Shown piece after piece: positions 8,058 to 17,230 of a stretch of DNA of 64,000 nucleotides. How positions within the stretch are numbered: position 1 is the first letter of the stretch; each line of letters begins with the position of its first letter. Both the position numbers and the translations under genes were made by a program. The stretch comes from [Lactobacillus] timonensis. Lineage in GTDB: Bacteria > Bacillota > Bacilli > Lactobacillales > Lactobacillaceae. The notes beneath the pieces are model-generated. The model did not search any database and was not told the DNA's origin. It saw nothing but the letters and a program-made list of their open reading frames with translations. Location: positions 1,451,389-1,515,388 of the forward strand of contig NZ_LT964761.1 of assembly GCF_900240275.1 (NCBI RefSeq), written 5' to 3'.

Positions 8058-9887
8058 ATGGATTTAGCCGAAATGAAGGAACGTCAAAAACATATTCGCA
8101 ATTTTTCGATCGTGGCCCACATTGACCATGGTAAGTCGACGTTGGCGGACCGAATTTTGGAAATGACGGACACCATCAGCAAGCGGGAAATGAAGGCGCA
8201 GGTCCTCGACGACATGCCGCTGGAACGAGAGCGGGGGATTACTATCAAGCTCAACGCCGTTGCCCTGACTTACCATGCCAAGGATGGCGAGGATTACATC
8301 TTTCACTTGATTGATACCCCGGGACACGTTGACTTTTCATATGAGGTTTCCCGGTCACTGGCCGCTTGTGAAGGGGCGATCCTGGTGGTCGATGCCACCC
8401 AGGGGGTTGAAGCGCAGACATTAGCTAACGTCTACTTGGCTATTGACAACGACCTTGAAATTCTCCCGGTCGTCAACAAGATTGACTTGCCATCCGCCGA
8501 CCCTGAAGGAACTCGTCAGCAGATTGAAGACGAAATTGGTTTGGACTGCAGCGATGCGGTCGACGTCAGTGCAAAGACGGGCTTGGGGGTTGACCGGGTG
8601 CTGGAAAAAATCGTCCAAGACATTCCGGCACCAACTGGCGACCTGCAGGCTCCGCTCAAGGCGCTGATTTTCGATTCGAAATACGATGACTATCGTGGTG
8701 TGGTGTTATCTGTCCGCATTGCTGAGGGAACGGTGAAAAAAGGTGACCGCATCAAGCTGATGAACAGCGGTGCCGTTTACGAAGTGGCTGAAGTGGGGAT
8801 TAACTCACCAAAACCGCTGGAACGTGACTTACTGATGGCCGGTGACGTTGGTTACATTACCGCCGCCATCAAGGACATTAAGGATACGCGGGTCGGGGAC
8901 ACGATCACCGACGCTGATAACCCGACGGCTAAACCAATGGAAGGTTACCGGCAGATGCAACCGATGGTTTATGCCGGACTCTACCCGTCAGATAACGCCA
9001 AGTTTAACGACCTCCGCGAAGCCCTCGAGAAGCTGAAACTCAACGATGCGGCGCTCACTTTTGAGCCGGAATCATCACAAGCACTGGGATTTGGGTTTCG
9101 TTGCGGATTTCTGGGGCTCTTGCACATGGATGTGATTCAGGAACGGCTGGAGCGGGAATTTGACCTCGACTTGATTATTACCGCGCCGTCAGTAACCTAT
9201 CATGTTGACCTGCACGATGGGACAACGACGGAGGTGGAGAACCCAGCAGAAATGCCTGATCCGTCGGCCATTAAGGATATCAAGGAGCCATACGTGCGGG
9301 CATCAATTATGGTGCCCAACGATTATGTGGGACCAGTCATGGAATTGTGCCAGCGCAAGCGTGGTCAGTTTGATACGATGGAATATTTGAGTGATACTCG
9401 GGTCAATGTGATCTACCACATTCCATTGGCGGAAATCATCTACGACTTCTTTGATAAGCTAAAGAGCAGTACCCGCGGATACGCATCGCTGGATTACGAG
9501 ATTGACGATTACCGGGTTAGCGACCTGGTTAAGATTGATATCCTCTTAAACGGTGACAAGGTGGATGCGCTAAGCTTTATTACTCACCGCGATAATGCTG
9601 CCGAGCGGGGCCGGGAGATTGCCAGCAAGCTCAAGAAGATCATTCCACGGCAGAACTTTGAAATTCCGATTCAGGCGGCAATTGGTTCTACGATCATTGC
9701 TCGGACAAACATCAAGGCCTACCGGAAAGATGTTACTGCCCGGATTCACACCGGGGACCCTGATCGACGGGCTAAGCTGTTGGAAAAGCAAAAGCGCGGT
9801 AAGAAACGAATGAAGGCGGTCGGTAAAGTTGACATCCCGCAAGCCGCCTTCATGGCTGTTTTGAAGACTGATGAGGAAGGTAAATAA
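8058..9887 (+). CDS. lepA: Elongation factor 4 (ribosomal back-translocase GTPase)
   Basis: Translational GTPase that back-translocates or remodels stalled ribosomes. The 609 residues match the family length. G motifs are intact: AHIDHGKST (G1, about residues 21-29), DTPGHVDF (G3), NKIDLP (G4) and SAKTGLG (G5). These are followed by EF-G-like domains II, III and V and the LepA-specific C-terminal domain ending in a basic segment ([10 protein letters not shown]). In many lactobacilli lepA follows dnaJ; here the gene upstream is the adhesin, so the locus has been rearranged or received an insertion. Own promoter and terminator. Confidence 0.98.
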   Translation: MDLAEMKERQKHIRNFSIVAHIDHGKSTLADRILEMTDTISKREMKAQVLDDMPLERERGITIKLNAVALTYHAKDGEDYIFHLIDTPGHVDFSYEVSRSLAACEGAILVVDATQGVEAQTLANVYLAIDNDLEILPVVNKIDLPSADPEGTRQQIEDEIGLDCSDAVDVSAKTGLGVDRVLEKIVQDIPAPTGDLQAPLKALIFDSKYDDYRGVVLSVRIAEGTVKKGDRIKLMNSGAVYEVAEVGINSPKPLERDLLMAGDVGYITAAIKDIKDTRVGDTITDADNPTAKPMEGYRQMQPMVYAGLYPSDNAKFNDLREALEKLKLNDAALTFEPESSQALGFGFRCGFLGLLHMDVIQERLEREFDLDLIITAPSVTYHVDLHDGTTTEVENPAEMPDPSAIKDIKEPYVRASIMVPNDYVGPVMELCQRKRGQFDTMEYLSDTRVNVIYHIPLAEIIYDFFDKLKSSTRGYASLDYEIDDYRVSDLVKIDILLNGDKVDALSFITHRDNAAERGREIASKLKKIIPRQNFEIPIQAAIGSTIIARTNIKAYRKDVTARIHTGDPDRRAKLLEKQKRGKKRMKAVGKVDIPQAAFMAVLKTDEEGK

Positions 9888-9917
9888 TTTTTCGCCACTC
9901 AATGCATAATGATACAA

Positions 9918-9962
9918 AAGAAAGCGCCACGGCAGGTTATTGCCGCGGCGTTTCTCCTTTAT
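9918..9962 (+). terminator. lepA terminator
   Basis: GC-rich hairpin GAAAGCGCCACGGCA (9920-9934) with TGCCGCGGCGTTTC (9941-9954), then a short pyrimidine tract; 32 nt after the lepA stop. Confidence 0.8.
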
Positions 9963-10075
9963 TAGATTATTTAATGGCATAAAAATACGTATTTGTATTA
10001 CTCCAGGCCAGTAAAAAACTAGTATACTTAATTATGAGCAATTATTTATTTTTTCTTCTAGAGGAGGATCAGTTT

Positions 10076-11575
10076 ATGTCTGAGAAAACGAAAAAGATCT
10101 CGCTAATTGGCCTGATCTTGATGATTTTCACCTCGACGTTTGGTTTTGCAAACACCACCGTGGCCTATGACCAAATGGGTTACGGTAGTATCATCTGGTA
10201 TGTGGTAGCAGCATTGCTCTTCTTTCTGCCATCTTCACTGATGTTTGCCGAATACGGCGCCGCCTTTAAGGATGCCAAGGGTGGGATTTATTCTTGGCTG
10301 AAGGAGTCGGTTGGTGAAAAGATTGCCTTTATCGGTACCTTTATTTGGTTGTCAGCCTGGATTGTCTGGATGGTTTCCACCGCTTCCAAGGTTTGGATTC
10401 CGTTATCATCACTTCTTTTTGGGGCTGATAAGACCCAGACTTGGGGTGTCTTTGGTTTAACCTCTACCGAAGTCATCGGTCTGTTGGGGATTGCCTGGAT
10501 TATCTTAGTCACCGTTTTTGCTAGTCACGGTATGGATAAGATTGCCGAAGTCGCCAATATTGGTGGGACCTTCGTCATGGTTCTTTCCGGACTGTTCATC
10601 GTTTTAAGTATTGTTGTCTGGATTGGCAATAAGGGAGCCATCGCTGAGCCAATCCACGCTAGCAGCTTTATTACGTCGCCAAACCCATCCTTTCAGTCGC
10701 CAATTGCTATTATTTCCTTCGTTGTTTACGCGATCTTCGCGTATGGGGGACTGGAATCGATGAGTGGGGTGATTGACTCCATTGATAAGCCAGAAAAGAC
10801 CTTCCCGATGGGGTGTGTCATCTCCATGATTTTGATTACTGTTTTATACAGTTTGATGATTCTGATGTGGGGGATTAGCACAAACTGGCACAGCGTCCTT
10901 GGCGGTCACGAAGTTAACTTGGGTAATATTTCCTACATCTTGATGAACAATCTTGGTATTCAAATGGGAAATGCGCTTGGGACCAGTCACCGTACTGCTC
11001 TTTTAATTGGTAACGTATTGACCCGTTTCACCGGCTTGAGCATGTTCCTGGCATACTGTGGGTCGTTTTTCGTTGTTATTTACTCACCAGTGAAGTCTTT
11101 TATCATGGGTTCTAACCCTGAACTGTGGCCAGAACGGTTGACTAAGATTAACGAGCACGGTATTCCAGCTAATGCGATGCAGGTACAAGCGATCGTTGTC
11201 TGCATGATCATTTTCCTGGTAGCCTTTGGTGGTAACGCCGCTCAGAAGTTCTACCAGATTTTGACAAACATGGCCAACGTGACGACATCGGCTCCATACT
11301 TGTTCCTGGTTGGAGCTTTTCCGGCTTTCAAGAAGCGTCAAGATATTGAACGGCCATTTGAAATCTACAAGAGCCACTTCTGGACTAACCTGATTGTGAT
11401 CGTGGTTTGGCTGGTACTAGCTCTCGGGATTATCTTTACCTGCTTGCAGCCAATTCTGGAACACGATTACCAGACTGCCTTCTGGACGATCTTTGGTCCG
11501 GTCTTCTTTGGTGGTGTTGCCTGGATTTTCTATGACGTTGACGTAAGCCGTCACAAGCACAAGGCTGAAAAGTAA
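10076..11575 (+). CDS. yjeM: APC-family amino acid transporter, YjeM type (glutamate/GABA-like)
   Basis: Integral membrane transporter of the amino acid-polyamine-organocation superfamily with about 12 hydrophobic segments across 499 residues. The N-terminus (ISLIGLILMIFTSTFGFAN) and the conserved early helices with GGIYSWLKE match the YjeM/GadC-like subgroup often annotated as glutamate:GABA antiporters. The substrate is not provable from sequence, and no glutamate decarboxylase gene is next to it. An upstream ATG at 10034 is in frame, but GAGGAGG (10061-10067) sits 8 nt before the ATG at 10076, which is chosen as the start. TATACT at 10023-10028 is a likely -10. Monocistronic. Confidence 0.85.
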   Translation: MSEKTKKISLIGLILMIFTSTFGFANTTVAYDQMGYGSIIWYVVAALLFFLPSSLMFAEYGAAFKDAKGGIYSWLKESVGEKIAFIGTFIWLSAWIVWMVSTASKVWIPLSSLLFGADKTQTWGVFGLTSTEVIGLLGIAWIILVTVFASHGMDKIAEVANIGGTFVMVLSGLFIVLSIVVWIGNKGAIAEPIHASSFITSPNPSFQSPIAIISFVVYAIFAYGGLESMSGVIDSIDKPEKTFPMGCVISMILITVLYSLMILMWGISTNWHSVLGGHEVNLGNISYILMNNLGIQMGNALGTSHRTALLIGNVLTRFTGLSMFLAYCGSFFVVIYSPVKSFIMGSNPELWPERLTKINEHGIPANAMQVQAIVVCMIIFLVAFGGNAAQKFYQILTNMANVTTSAPYLFLVGAFPAFKKRQDIERPFEIYKSHFWTNLIVIVVWLVLALGIIFTCLQPILEHDYQTAFWTIFGPVFFGGVAWIFYDVDVSRHKHKAEK

Positions 11576-11583
11576 GATTAATC

Positions 11584-11617
11584 AAAACCTTGGGATTTCC
11601 CAGGGTTTTGTTTTTGC
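11584..11617 (+). terminator. Terminator after the YjeM-type transporter
   Basis: Stem AAAACCTTGGGA (11584-11595) with TCCCAGGGTTTT (11598-11609), followed by GTTTTTG. Confidence 0.85.
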
Positions 11618-11627
11618 TTTTATTTTT

Positions 11628-11655
11628 CACCAATAACTGTGGTTGGTGCTATCAT
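11628..11655 (+). promoter_or_regulatory. Inverted repeat next to a -10 box (possible operator)
   Basis: CACCAA (11628-11633) and TTGGTG (11643-11648) form a short dyad directly followed by TATCAT (11650-11655), the likely -10 of the downstream dehydrogenase gene. No good -35 is visible. The dyad could be an operator; this is speculative. Confidence 0.3.
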
Positions 11656-11682
11656 TAAGTAAGTTGAAAAGGAGGAAGTTCA

Positions 11683-12549
11683 ATGAAGATTGGTTTTATT
11701 GGAACCGGTGTGATGGGGACTGGCATTATTAATAATCTGTTAAGAGCTGGTAATGAAGTGACCGTCTATAACCGGACGAAGGCTCACGCCACTTCAGTAC
11801 TAAATAATGGTGCAAGTTGGGCAGACAGCCCTGCACAGCTTACTCAAGATAACGATGTCATTATGTCGATGGTTGGCTTTCCGCGCGACGTCCGGGAAGT
11901 GTACCTAGCAGATAATGGGGTTATGAGCGCCGTCCATCCGGGGCAACTGCTGATCGACATGACAACCAGTCAGCCGTCGTTAGCCGCTGAGTTGGCAAAG
12001 CTCGCAACTAAAAAGGGTGCGACTATGCTTGATGCGCCGGTTTCTGGCGGTGACGTTGGTGCAAAGAAGGGCACATTGACGATAATGGTCGGTGGTAATA
12101 AGCAGACTTTTGACCAGTATCGACAATTCTTTACCCAGTTTGGCAGTGATGTTCACTACTTTGGGACTTCCGGTAGTGGTCAGCATGCTAAGATGGCGAA
12201 CCAGATTATGATTGCCGGGACGATGACCGGCTTGGTTGAAATGCTGGTTTACGCCAAGAAAGCCAGGTTAAAGCTTGACGACATTTTGGCAACTGTCGGC
12301 GGTGGCGCTGCGGCTAACTGGAGCTTGTCTAACTATGGGCCACGGATCCTAAAGGGGGACTATACACCGGGCTTCTTTGCTAAGCACTTCCTCAAGGATC
12401 TTCGCATTGCTTTACAAGAATCAGAAAAGATGGACCTGGATTTGCCAGCAACCAAAACTGCCAAGCACTTATACGAATTATTAGTTGATAACCGTGGCTT
12501 GGGGAATGATGGGACCCAGGCGCTAGTTAAGCTGTGGTGGCAAGATTGA
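11683..12549 (+). CDS. NAD(P)-dependent beta-hydroxyacid dehydrogenase (3-hydroxyisobutyrate dehydrogenase family)
   Basis: Cytoplasmic oxidoreductase of the 6-phosphogluconate/3-hydroxyisobutyrate dehydrogenase superfamily. The Rossmann motif GFIGTGVMGTGI is at residues 4-15, the substrate-binding DAPVSGGDVGAKKGTL around 118-133, and the catalytic lysine region GQHAKMANQ follows near 168. At 288 residues it has the usual length. The true substrate (3-hydroxyisobutyrate, tartronate semialdehyde, glyoxylate or a glucarate intermediate) cannot be told from sequence. AAAGGAGG precedes the ATG. The next gene starts 27 nt downstream with no terminator, so they may be co-transcribed. Confidence 0.9.
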   Translation: MKIGFIGTGVMGTGIINNLLRAGNEVTVYNRTKAHATSVLNNGASWADSPAQLTQDNDVIMSMVGFPRDVREVYLADNGVMSAVHPGQLLIDMTTSQPSLAAELAKLATKKGATMLDAPVSGGDVGAKKGTLTIMVGGNKQTFDQYRQFFTQFGSDVHYFGTSGSGQHAKMANQIMIAGTMTGLVEMLVYAKKARLKLDDILATVGGGAAANWSLSNYGPRILKGDYTPGFFAKHFLKDLRIALQESEKMDLDLPATKTAKHLYELLVDNRGLGNDGTQALVKLWWQD

Positions 12550-12576
12550 TTTGATAGCCGCTAAAGGGGGATTAAG

Positions 12577-13431
12577 ATGAGCCAAAAGATCGCTGTTTTT
12601 GCCGACGTCCATGGCAACTATACCGCGTTGAAAGCAATGTATGAGGATAGCCTTCAGCAGGGTGTTGACCAGTATTGGTTTATGGGCGACCTGTTTTTAC
12701 CCGGGCCGGGAGCTATCAACGTGTGGCATCTAATGAAGAAAATGGCTCCGCAATACATTGTGCGCGGTAACTGGGATGACCTCGCCGTCCGGGGTGCGGC
12801 TGGCAAAATGGATCTCGAAAAACCATCGCACGTATACTTTGCCCGGTTGGCACAGTGGCTGGCTGGTCAGTTGCCATCAACGGTTTTTCAAGAAATTGCT
12901 GAATGGCCGCTTCACCAAACGGTAACGACAGGGTCCTTGAAACTTTCGCTGGCCCATAACTTGCCAAAATTGAACATGGGTCAGCACCTGTTTCCAACTA
13001 ACGATTCGGCCAATTTCATGGATGCTTTTTTGGGACAAGAAGACGTGGCAATTTATGCCCACGTTCACCACGAATTGATGCGGTACGCCAGCGATGAACG
13101 GCTGGTACTAAACCCTGGTTCGGTCGGCGAACCCTTTAACCACTGGCCACGGTTGCAATCCGACTTGCGGGCCCGTTATTTACTACTAACTGTCGACGAA
13201 ATTGGCTTGGAAAACATCGAATTTCGTCATGTTGCCTACCAACGTGAATTGGAATGGCCAGCTGCGAACAAAGCAGGTATACCGTACCCGGAACTCTACC
13301 ATAAGCAGTTGGAAACCGGCCTGGTGTATACCCATGACCAGGAATTGGTGAACCACTACAACCAGCAATATCACTACGCTGATGAGTACCGGCAATATCA
13401 GCAGTCGCTGACGGGAGGATCTCATGATTGA
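12577..13431 (+). CDS. Calcineurin-like metallophosphoesterase (YfcE/MJ0936-like)
   Basis: Predicted metal-dependent phosphodiesterase of the single-domain family (PF12850 type). Metal-ligand motifs run in order: ADVHGN (residues 8-13), GDLFLPGP, RGNWDD (canonical GNHD replaced by GNWD), AHNLPK and YAHVHHE, then NPGSVGEP. These are typical of bacterial phosphoesterases acting on phosphodiesters. At 284 residues it is longer than YfcE; the C-terminal 60 residues are rich in Tyr, Gln and His and look lineage-specific. Its 3' end overlaps the next gene by 8 nt, indicating translational coupling with the EIIC-like membrane protein. Confidence 0.85.
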   Translation: MSQKIAVFADVHGNYTALKAMYEDSLQQGVDQYWFMGDLFLPGPGAINVWHLMKKMAPQYIVRGNWDDLAVRGAAGKMDLEKPSHVYFARLAQWLAGQLPSTVFQEIAEWPLHQTVTTGSLKLSLAHNLPKLNMGQHLFPTNDSANFMDAFLGQEDVAIYAHVHHELMRYASDERLVLNPGSVGEPFNHWPRLQSDLRARYLLLTVDEIGLENIEFRHVAYQRELEWPAANKAGIPYPELYHKQLETGLVYTHDQELVNHYNQQYHYADEYRQYQQSLTGGSHD

Positions 13432-14728
13432 TCGCATTGTACAATGGACGGTGAAGTATCGTCATTCAACCTTTATCCGGGTGGTTGCCCGGACGCTAGT
13501 ACTGCTTTTTCCACTAGCCTTAATTGGGTCCATTGCGAAAGTGTTATCGTTGACGTTACTGAATGCCGATGGTTTTCTCTATAACTTGTTAGTCATCGAC
13601 CGCTGGTGCAACCAGGCAGTTATTCAGATTGCACAAAATTGTCTCAGTGGGATCACGGCGGTGACGATGGGGATGATTGGTTTATTATCTTCTTACGGTG
13701 CCGCAAAGTATACGGCCATGCACTACCATCGTGACTTTCAGGCAGCTGGTCTGGCAGGAATCATCACAATGGGACTGATGGCCTATCGTTTTAACCGTGG
13801 GGGGATGGCAGTTAGCTTTGACTGGCGGTTGCTTGGTTACCGTTTCCTCCTAATTAACCTCCTAGTTGGTTTTATCGTTGGGCAATTTTTCCACTGGCTG
13901 GGTACGCCAACGGCCAAAGCTAACAATGCTGACCACGTGATTGCCGTACGGCAGCGATCGTATTCGACAATCAAACCACTGATGGTGTCATTGCTGATGG
14001 GCATTGTGATTGATATCGCCCTCAACATTGCCTCAGCCTATTCCTTCTTTAATGGGGTTAGCAGTAGTTTTCAAAGTCAATTTCATGGATCAGTAGCAGT
14101 GTTGATGAAACTTCTCTTCTCTTTGATTTCGACTTTCCTTGGCTGGGTTGGATTGCACGGGGTTTTCGGGATGAATTGGCAAAATGAAACTTCACAAATG
14201 GCGGCCAACCTTTCTTACGTCTTGGCACATGGCGGTCACTGGCATGTCCCGTATCCGTACCTATCTTCTTCCTTGTACAATGTCTACTGCCGTTTCGGTG
14301 GTGACGGGATTATTTTGGCACTGATGATTGCTTTACTGGTCGTGGACCATAGCAAGGGGACAAAGCGTTTAGCTGCTTGGTCCATTCCTCCACTATTTTT
14401 TAACGTTGACCAGGTCGCCATGTTTGGCATTCCGGTGATCCTCAACCCGTTGTACTTATTGCCCATGTTGCTGATTCCGTTGATCAACCTCTTTTTGGCG
14501 ATGACGGCGATTTACCTTCAACTGGTACCGCCAATTGCCTTTCCGATCTTGACGGGAACTCCTGGGCCGCTGATGGCTTTTATGGGGACAGCGGGTTACC
14601 CGACTGCCTTAATCTTTTCTTTGCTATTGTTACTGGCGGACGTGGTGATGTATTTGCCGTTTGTTCGTCTGGCGGTGGCAGTGGAGAAACGGATTCAGTT
14701 GATCGACAAACGGGAGGCTGAGCGATGA
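13424..14728 (+). CDS. Orphan PTS EIIC-like membrane protein (lactose/cellobiose family)
   Basis: A 434-residue membrane protein with about ten hydrophobic segments and the architecture of the lactose/cellobiose-type EIIC. The helix-loop segment FLGWVGLHGVFGMNW keeps the conserved histidine. The later active-site motif, normally FNINEP with an essential glutamate, reads FNVDQV here, so glutamate is replaced by glutamine. No EIIA or EIIB gene is adjacent. The protein may depend on other PTS components or work as a non-phosphorylating carrier. It overlaps the phosphoesterase upstream (8 nt) and the hydrolase downstream (4 nt), forming a tight three-gene operon. Confidence 0.8.
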   Translation: MIDRIVQWTVKYRHSTFIRVVARTLVLLFPLALIGSIAKVLSLTLLNADGFLYNLLVIDRWCNQAVIQIAQNCLSGITAVTMGMIGLLSSYGAAKYTAMHYHRDFQAAGLAGIITMGLMAYRFNRGGMAVSFDWRLLGYRFLLINLLVGFIVGQFFHWLGTPTAKANNADHVIAVRQRSYSTIKPLMVSLLMGIVIDIALNIASAYSFFNGVSSSFQSQFHGSVAVLMKLLFSLISTFLGWVGLHGVFGMNWQNETSQMAANLSYVLAHGGHWHVPYPYLSSSLYNVYCRFGGDGIILALMIALLVVDHSKGTKRLAAWSIPPLFFNVDQVAMFGIPVILNPLYLLPMLLIPLINLFLAMTAIYLQLVPPIAFPILTGTPGPLMAFMGTAGYPTALIFSLLLLLADVVMYLPFVRLAVAVEKRIQLIDKREAER

Positions 14729-15636
14729 AAAAATTATTTCACATCTCGCCATTTGGAAGAACACGGCTGACCAGGGTGTTGCTTATCATCACCGTTCTCA
14801 CGGTATTATTAGCCATCCCGACTTTTTTCTGGATGAGGGATTTTAATAAACAACTTGCCAAACGTCATAACTCGCCGCGTTCACCGCTAATTATGGTACC
14901 GGGATCGTCTGCCGGGCCAAACCGTTTTGACCGTTTAGTGAAAAAGCTAAATGATGGAGCACCTCATCGTCACAGCTACATGAAGATGAAGGTCTACAAT
15001 AATGGCAAGATTACGTACAGCGGTTCAATTGCGAAAAACGATAATGAACCGATTGTGGTAATTGCCTTTCAAAATAACCATGACGGTTATAACAACATCA
15101 AGAAGCAGGCAAAAATGCTTAACAAGGCTTTTAGTCAGTTATGCAGTGAGTACAGTTTTAACAACTTCAAGGCTTTTGGTCACTCGAATGGTGGCCTTAT
15201 CTGGACCTATTGGCTAGAGCATTATTACCAAGACTATGATGATGAAATCACGATGAAACGGTTAATGACTTTGGGATCGCCATTTAACTTTTCGGAACGC
15301 AATGTCAAGAACAAGACACAGATGTTCAGCGACTTTTTAAAGTACCGGAAACGACTACCAAAAGATTTAATTGTTTATTCACTGATGGGAACCGAGACTT
15401 ATGACAGCGACGGTCTCGTTCCTGAAGAAAGTGTGGAGGCTGGGAAGTACATCTTCCAAAAGCAGGTTAAACATTTTACGATGATGACTCTTACAGGAGA
15501 AGATGCCCAACACTCCTCGTTGCCACAAAATGAACAGGTGGTTCAAGCCATTAACCAGGAGCTATTGGATGATGCGCCAACTGTCGACAAGAAGAACGGC
15601 AACTATCCAAAAGTCAAAAAGGCGACAATGCCTTAA
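14725..15636 (+). CDS. Membrane-anchored alpha/beta hydrolase, DUF915 family
   Basis: Predicted cell-surface hydrolase: a short cytoplasmic N-terminus and one hydrophobic helix (about residues 18-36, VLLIITVLTVLLAIPTFFW) act as an uncleaved signal anchor, with the catalytic domain outside. The nucleophile elbow GHSNGG (about residue 151) and the oxyanion-side segment LIMVPGSSAG are those of the DUF915 alpha/beta hydrolase family common in lactobacilli. An acid is plausibly in DSDGLVPEES, and the catalytic histidine in AQHSSLP. The substrate is unknown. Its start overlaps the EIIC gene by 4 nt (ATGA), so the three genes are probably translated together. Confidence 0.85.
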   Translation: MKKLFHISPFGRTRLTRVLLIITVLTVLLAIPTFFWMRDFNKQLAKRHNSPRSPLIMVPGSSAGPNRFDRLVKKLNDGAPHRHSYMKMKVYNNGKITYSGSIAKNDNEPIVVIAFQNNHDGYNNIKKQAKMLNKAFSQLCSEYSFNNFKAFGHSNGGLIWTYWLEHYYQDYDDEITMKRLMTLGSPFNFSERNVKNKTQMFSDFLKYRKRLPKDLIVYSLMGTETYDSDGLVPEESVEAGKYIFQKQVKHFTMMTLTGEDAQHSSLPQNEQVVQAINQELLDDAPTVDKKNGNYPKVKKATMP

Positions 15637-15638
15637 TA

Positions 15639-15674
15639 AAAACGTCCGGCCAGCTTGGTCGGACGTTTTCTATT
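15639..15674 (+). terminator. Terminator of the phosphoesterase-EIIC-hydrolase operon
   Basis: Stem AAAACGTCCGGCC (15639-15651) with GGTCGGACGTTTT (15657-15669), one G-T pair, directly after the hydrolase stop codon. Confidence 0.85.
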
Positions 15675-15716
15675 TGTCAGGAATTTCAAAGGAGACGTTA
15701 TCTGTTGCTGAATCGA

Positions 15717-17129
15717 TTATAGGTTTTCATCAGTGTGGAAGTTTAATTGACACTGGTCAGTGAGTTGCGTGATCAGCCGCAAGGAGAGGTGACGAAAGGC
15801 GTCCAGCGCGTCAGTAGCGATGTTTTCGCTCTGCGTTGTCAAGAACTTGCTACGTTCTGCCGGATCAGTGATGGACTGTAACTCCTTATCCGTTTCCTTA
15901 ATCATCCGCACACTTTCCTGGTTCAGCCGGTGTTGTACTTCTTCAACTTGTGGCAAGAGGTCGTGCAAGTTTGCATCAGCTAAGATGCCGGCGTGCTTGA
16001 AAATCCAGTAGGCGGAGTTTAGTTGTGCTGGCAACTTACCACGCTTGTACGGTGCAGGCACGTCGTTGATTCCGGCAAAGAACGGGACATAAACACTTTC
16101 AGCAGCCACGCCCATGGCAATCCATTGGATATCAGCCCCCGGACGGTTCATCTGCATAATGTGTGATTCCTGGGTCTTTGCCAAACTGACCGGCCGGTAG
16201 AGGTGCTTATCATGGTCATTGCCAGTACCAATCGGGTCGTATGGTGTTCCTTGAAAGTGTGAAGCCAGGTAGTGTTGGGCATCAAAAACCGAAATCTTTT
16301 TCTCTGGTTTCATGATAAATGGCAGGTCCTGTGACTCTGGTTCTTCATCCCGGGCTGCAACGGGGCTAAACTGCTGGTGACCTGACCAGACTCGTGGAGT
16401 GCTGTAGATGGCGTCTGAGCGGGTAGCGGTCCCAAATATTTGGCGGAAGTTGAAGGTCCCCGGGTGCGGATTGAGGTTGTTTTCTTCAACAAACTGCTTC
16501 AACTGTGGGTGAAACATGAAATTATCCGGGTCATCAAAGTCGACTTCTTGAATGGCCAACTGGTTGGCAACCACCGCGTAACTATCATCCGGAATTCGTT
16601 GGGCAACCCAGTAGTGACCAGCACCAGATTCAAAGTACCAGGCCTCATCATCGTCGGCAAACAAGATCCCGTTGGTTTCGCCAGTACCGTATTTAGCAAT
16701 GAGGTCACCTAGCCGTTGAACACCTTCGCGGGCAGTTTTAACAAAGGGAAGGACAACAGTGACCATGGCTTCTTCATTTAAGCCGCCCTTCACAAGTGGG
16801 TCGTATCCGAGGACACGGTCGTTACAGTACGCACTTTCGGTAGCACTCATGGCGACGTTATACTCATTGATACCGTCTTCTTCAAACAGGCCATACTTAT
16901 TCGTCCATTCGGGAGTGGCGCTGTACTTAAAGCTGTCCTTTGGTAGGCGTAATTTTAAACCGGTATCCTTGGATTCAAAACGGGTGTCGAGGTCGCCGTG
17001 CGGGTGGATAATAACCCGCTTTGGCCAGGCCGCTTTGGAGTCTTCGTTTCGGCCAATCATGATTGTGCCATCGACAGATGCCTTTTTTCCAACTAAAATA
17101 CTAGTACAGGATGATAATTTCATTGTCAT
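15717..17129 (-). CDS. pepD: C69-family dipeptidase (PepD type)
   Basis: Cytoplasmic dipeptidase of the N-terminal nucleophile class; releases amino acids from a broad range of dipeptides. The N-terminus MTMKLSSCTSILVGKKAS carries the conserved cysteine (Cys8) that becomes the nucleophile, followed by DGTIMIGRNED, typical of PepD enzymes of lactobacilli. Length 470 is normal. GAGGAGG lies 10 nt upstream of the chosen ATG; the second ATG two codons on is further away. Transcribed leftward, divergent from the antiporter gene and convergent with the hydrolase operon. Several PepD paralogues are usual in these bacteria, so the exact subtype is uncertain. Confidence 0.93.
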   Translation of the reverse strand: MTMKLSSCTSILVGKKASVDGTIMIGRNEDSKAAWPKRVIIHPHGDLDTRFESKDTGLKLRLPKDSFKYSATPEWTNKYGLFEEDGINEYNVAMSATESAYCNDRVLGYDPLVKGGLNEEAMVTVVLPFVKTAREGVQRLGDLIAKYGTGETNGILFADDDEAWYFESGAGHYWVAQRIPDDSYAVVANQLAIQEVDFDDPDNFMFHPQLKQFVEENNLNPHPGTFNFRQIFGTATRSDAIYSTPRVWSGHQQFSPVAARDEEPESQDLPFIMKPEKKISVFDAQHYLASHFQGTPYDPIGTGNDHDKHLYRPVSLAKTQESHIMQMNRPGADIQWIAMGVAAESVYVPFFAGINDVPAPYKRGKLPAQLNSAYWIFKHAGILADANLHDLLPQVEEVQHRLNQESVRMIKETDKELQSITDPAERSKFLTTQSENIATDALDAFRHLSLRLITQLTDQCQLNFHTDENL

Positions 17130-17230
17130 TACTTCAATGCCTCCTCATGGCGTTCACAAACAAACGTTAACAACACTATTTTAACCTTTTTTGGAGGTAA
17201 ATTACACTAATTGTTTAGAAGGGATGGAGA

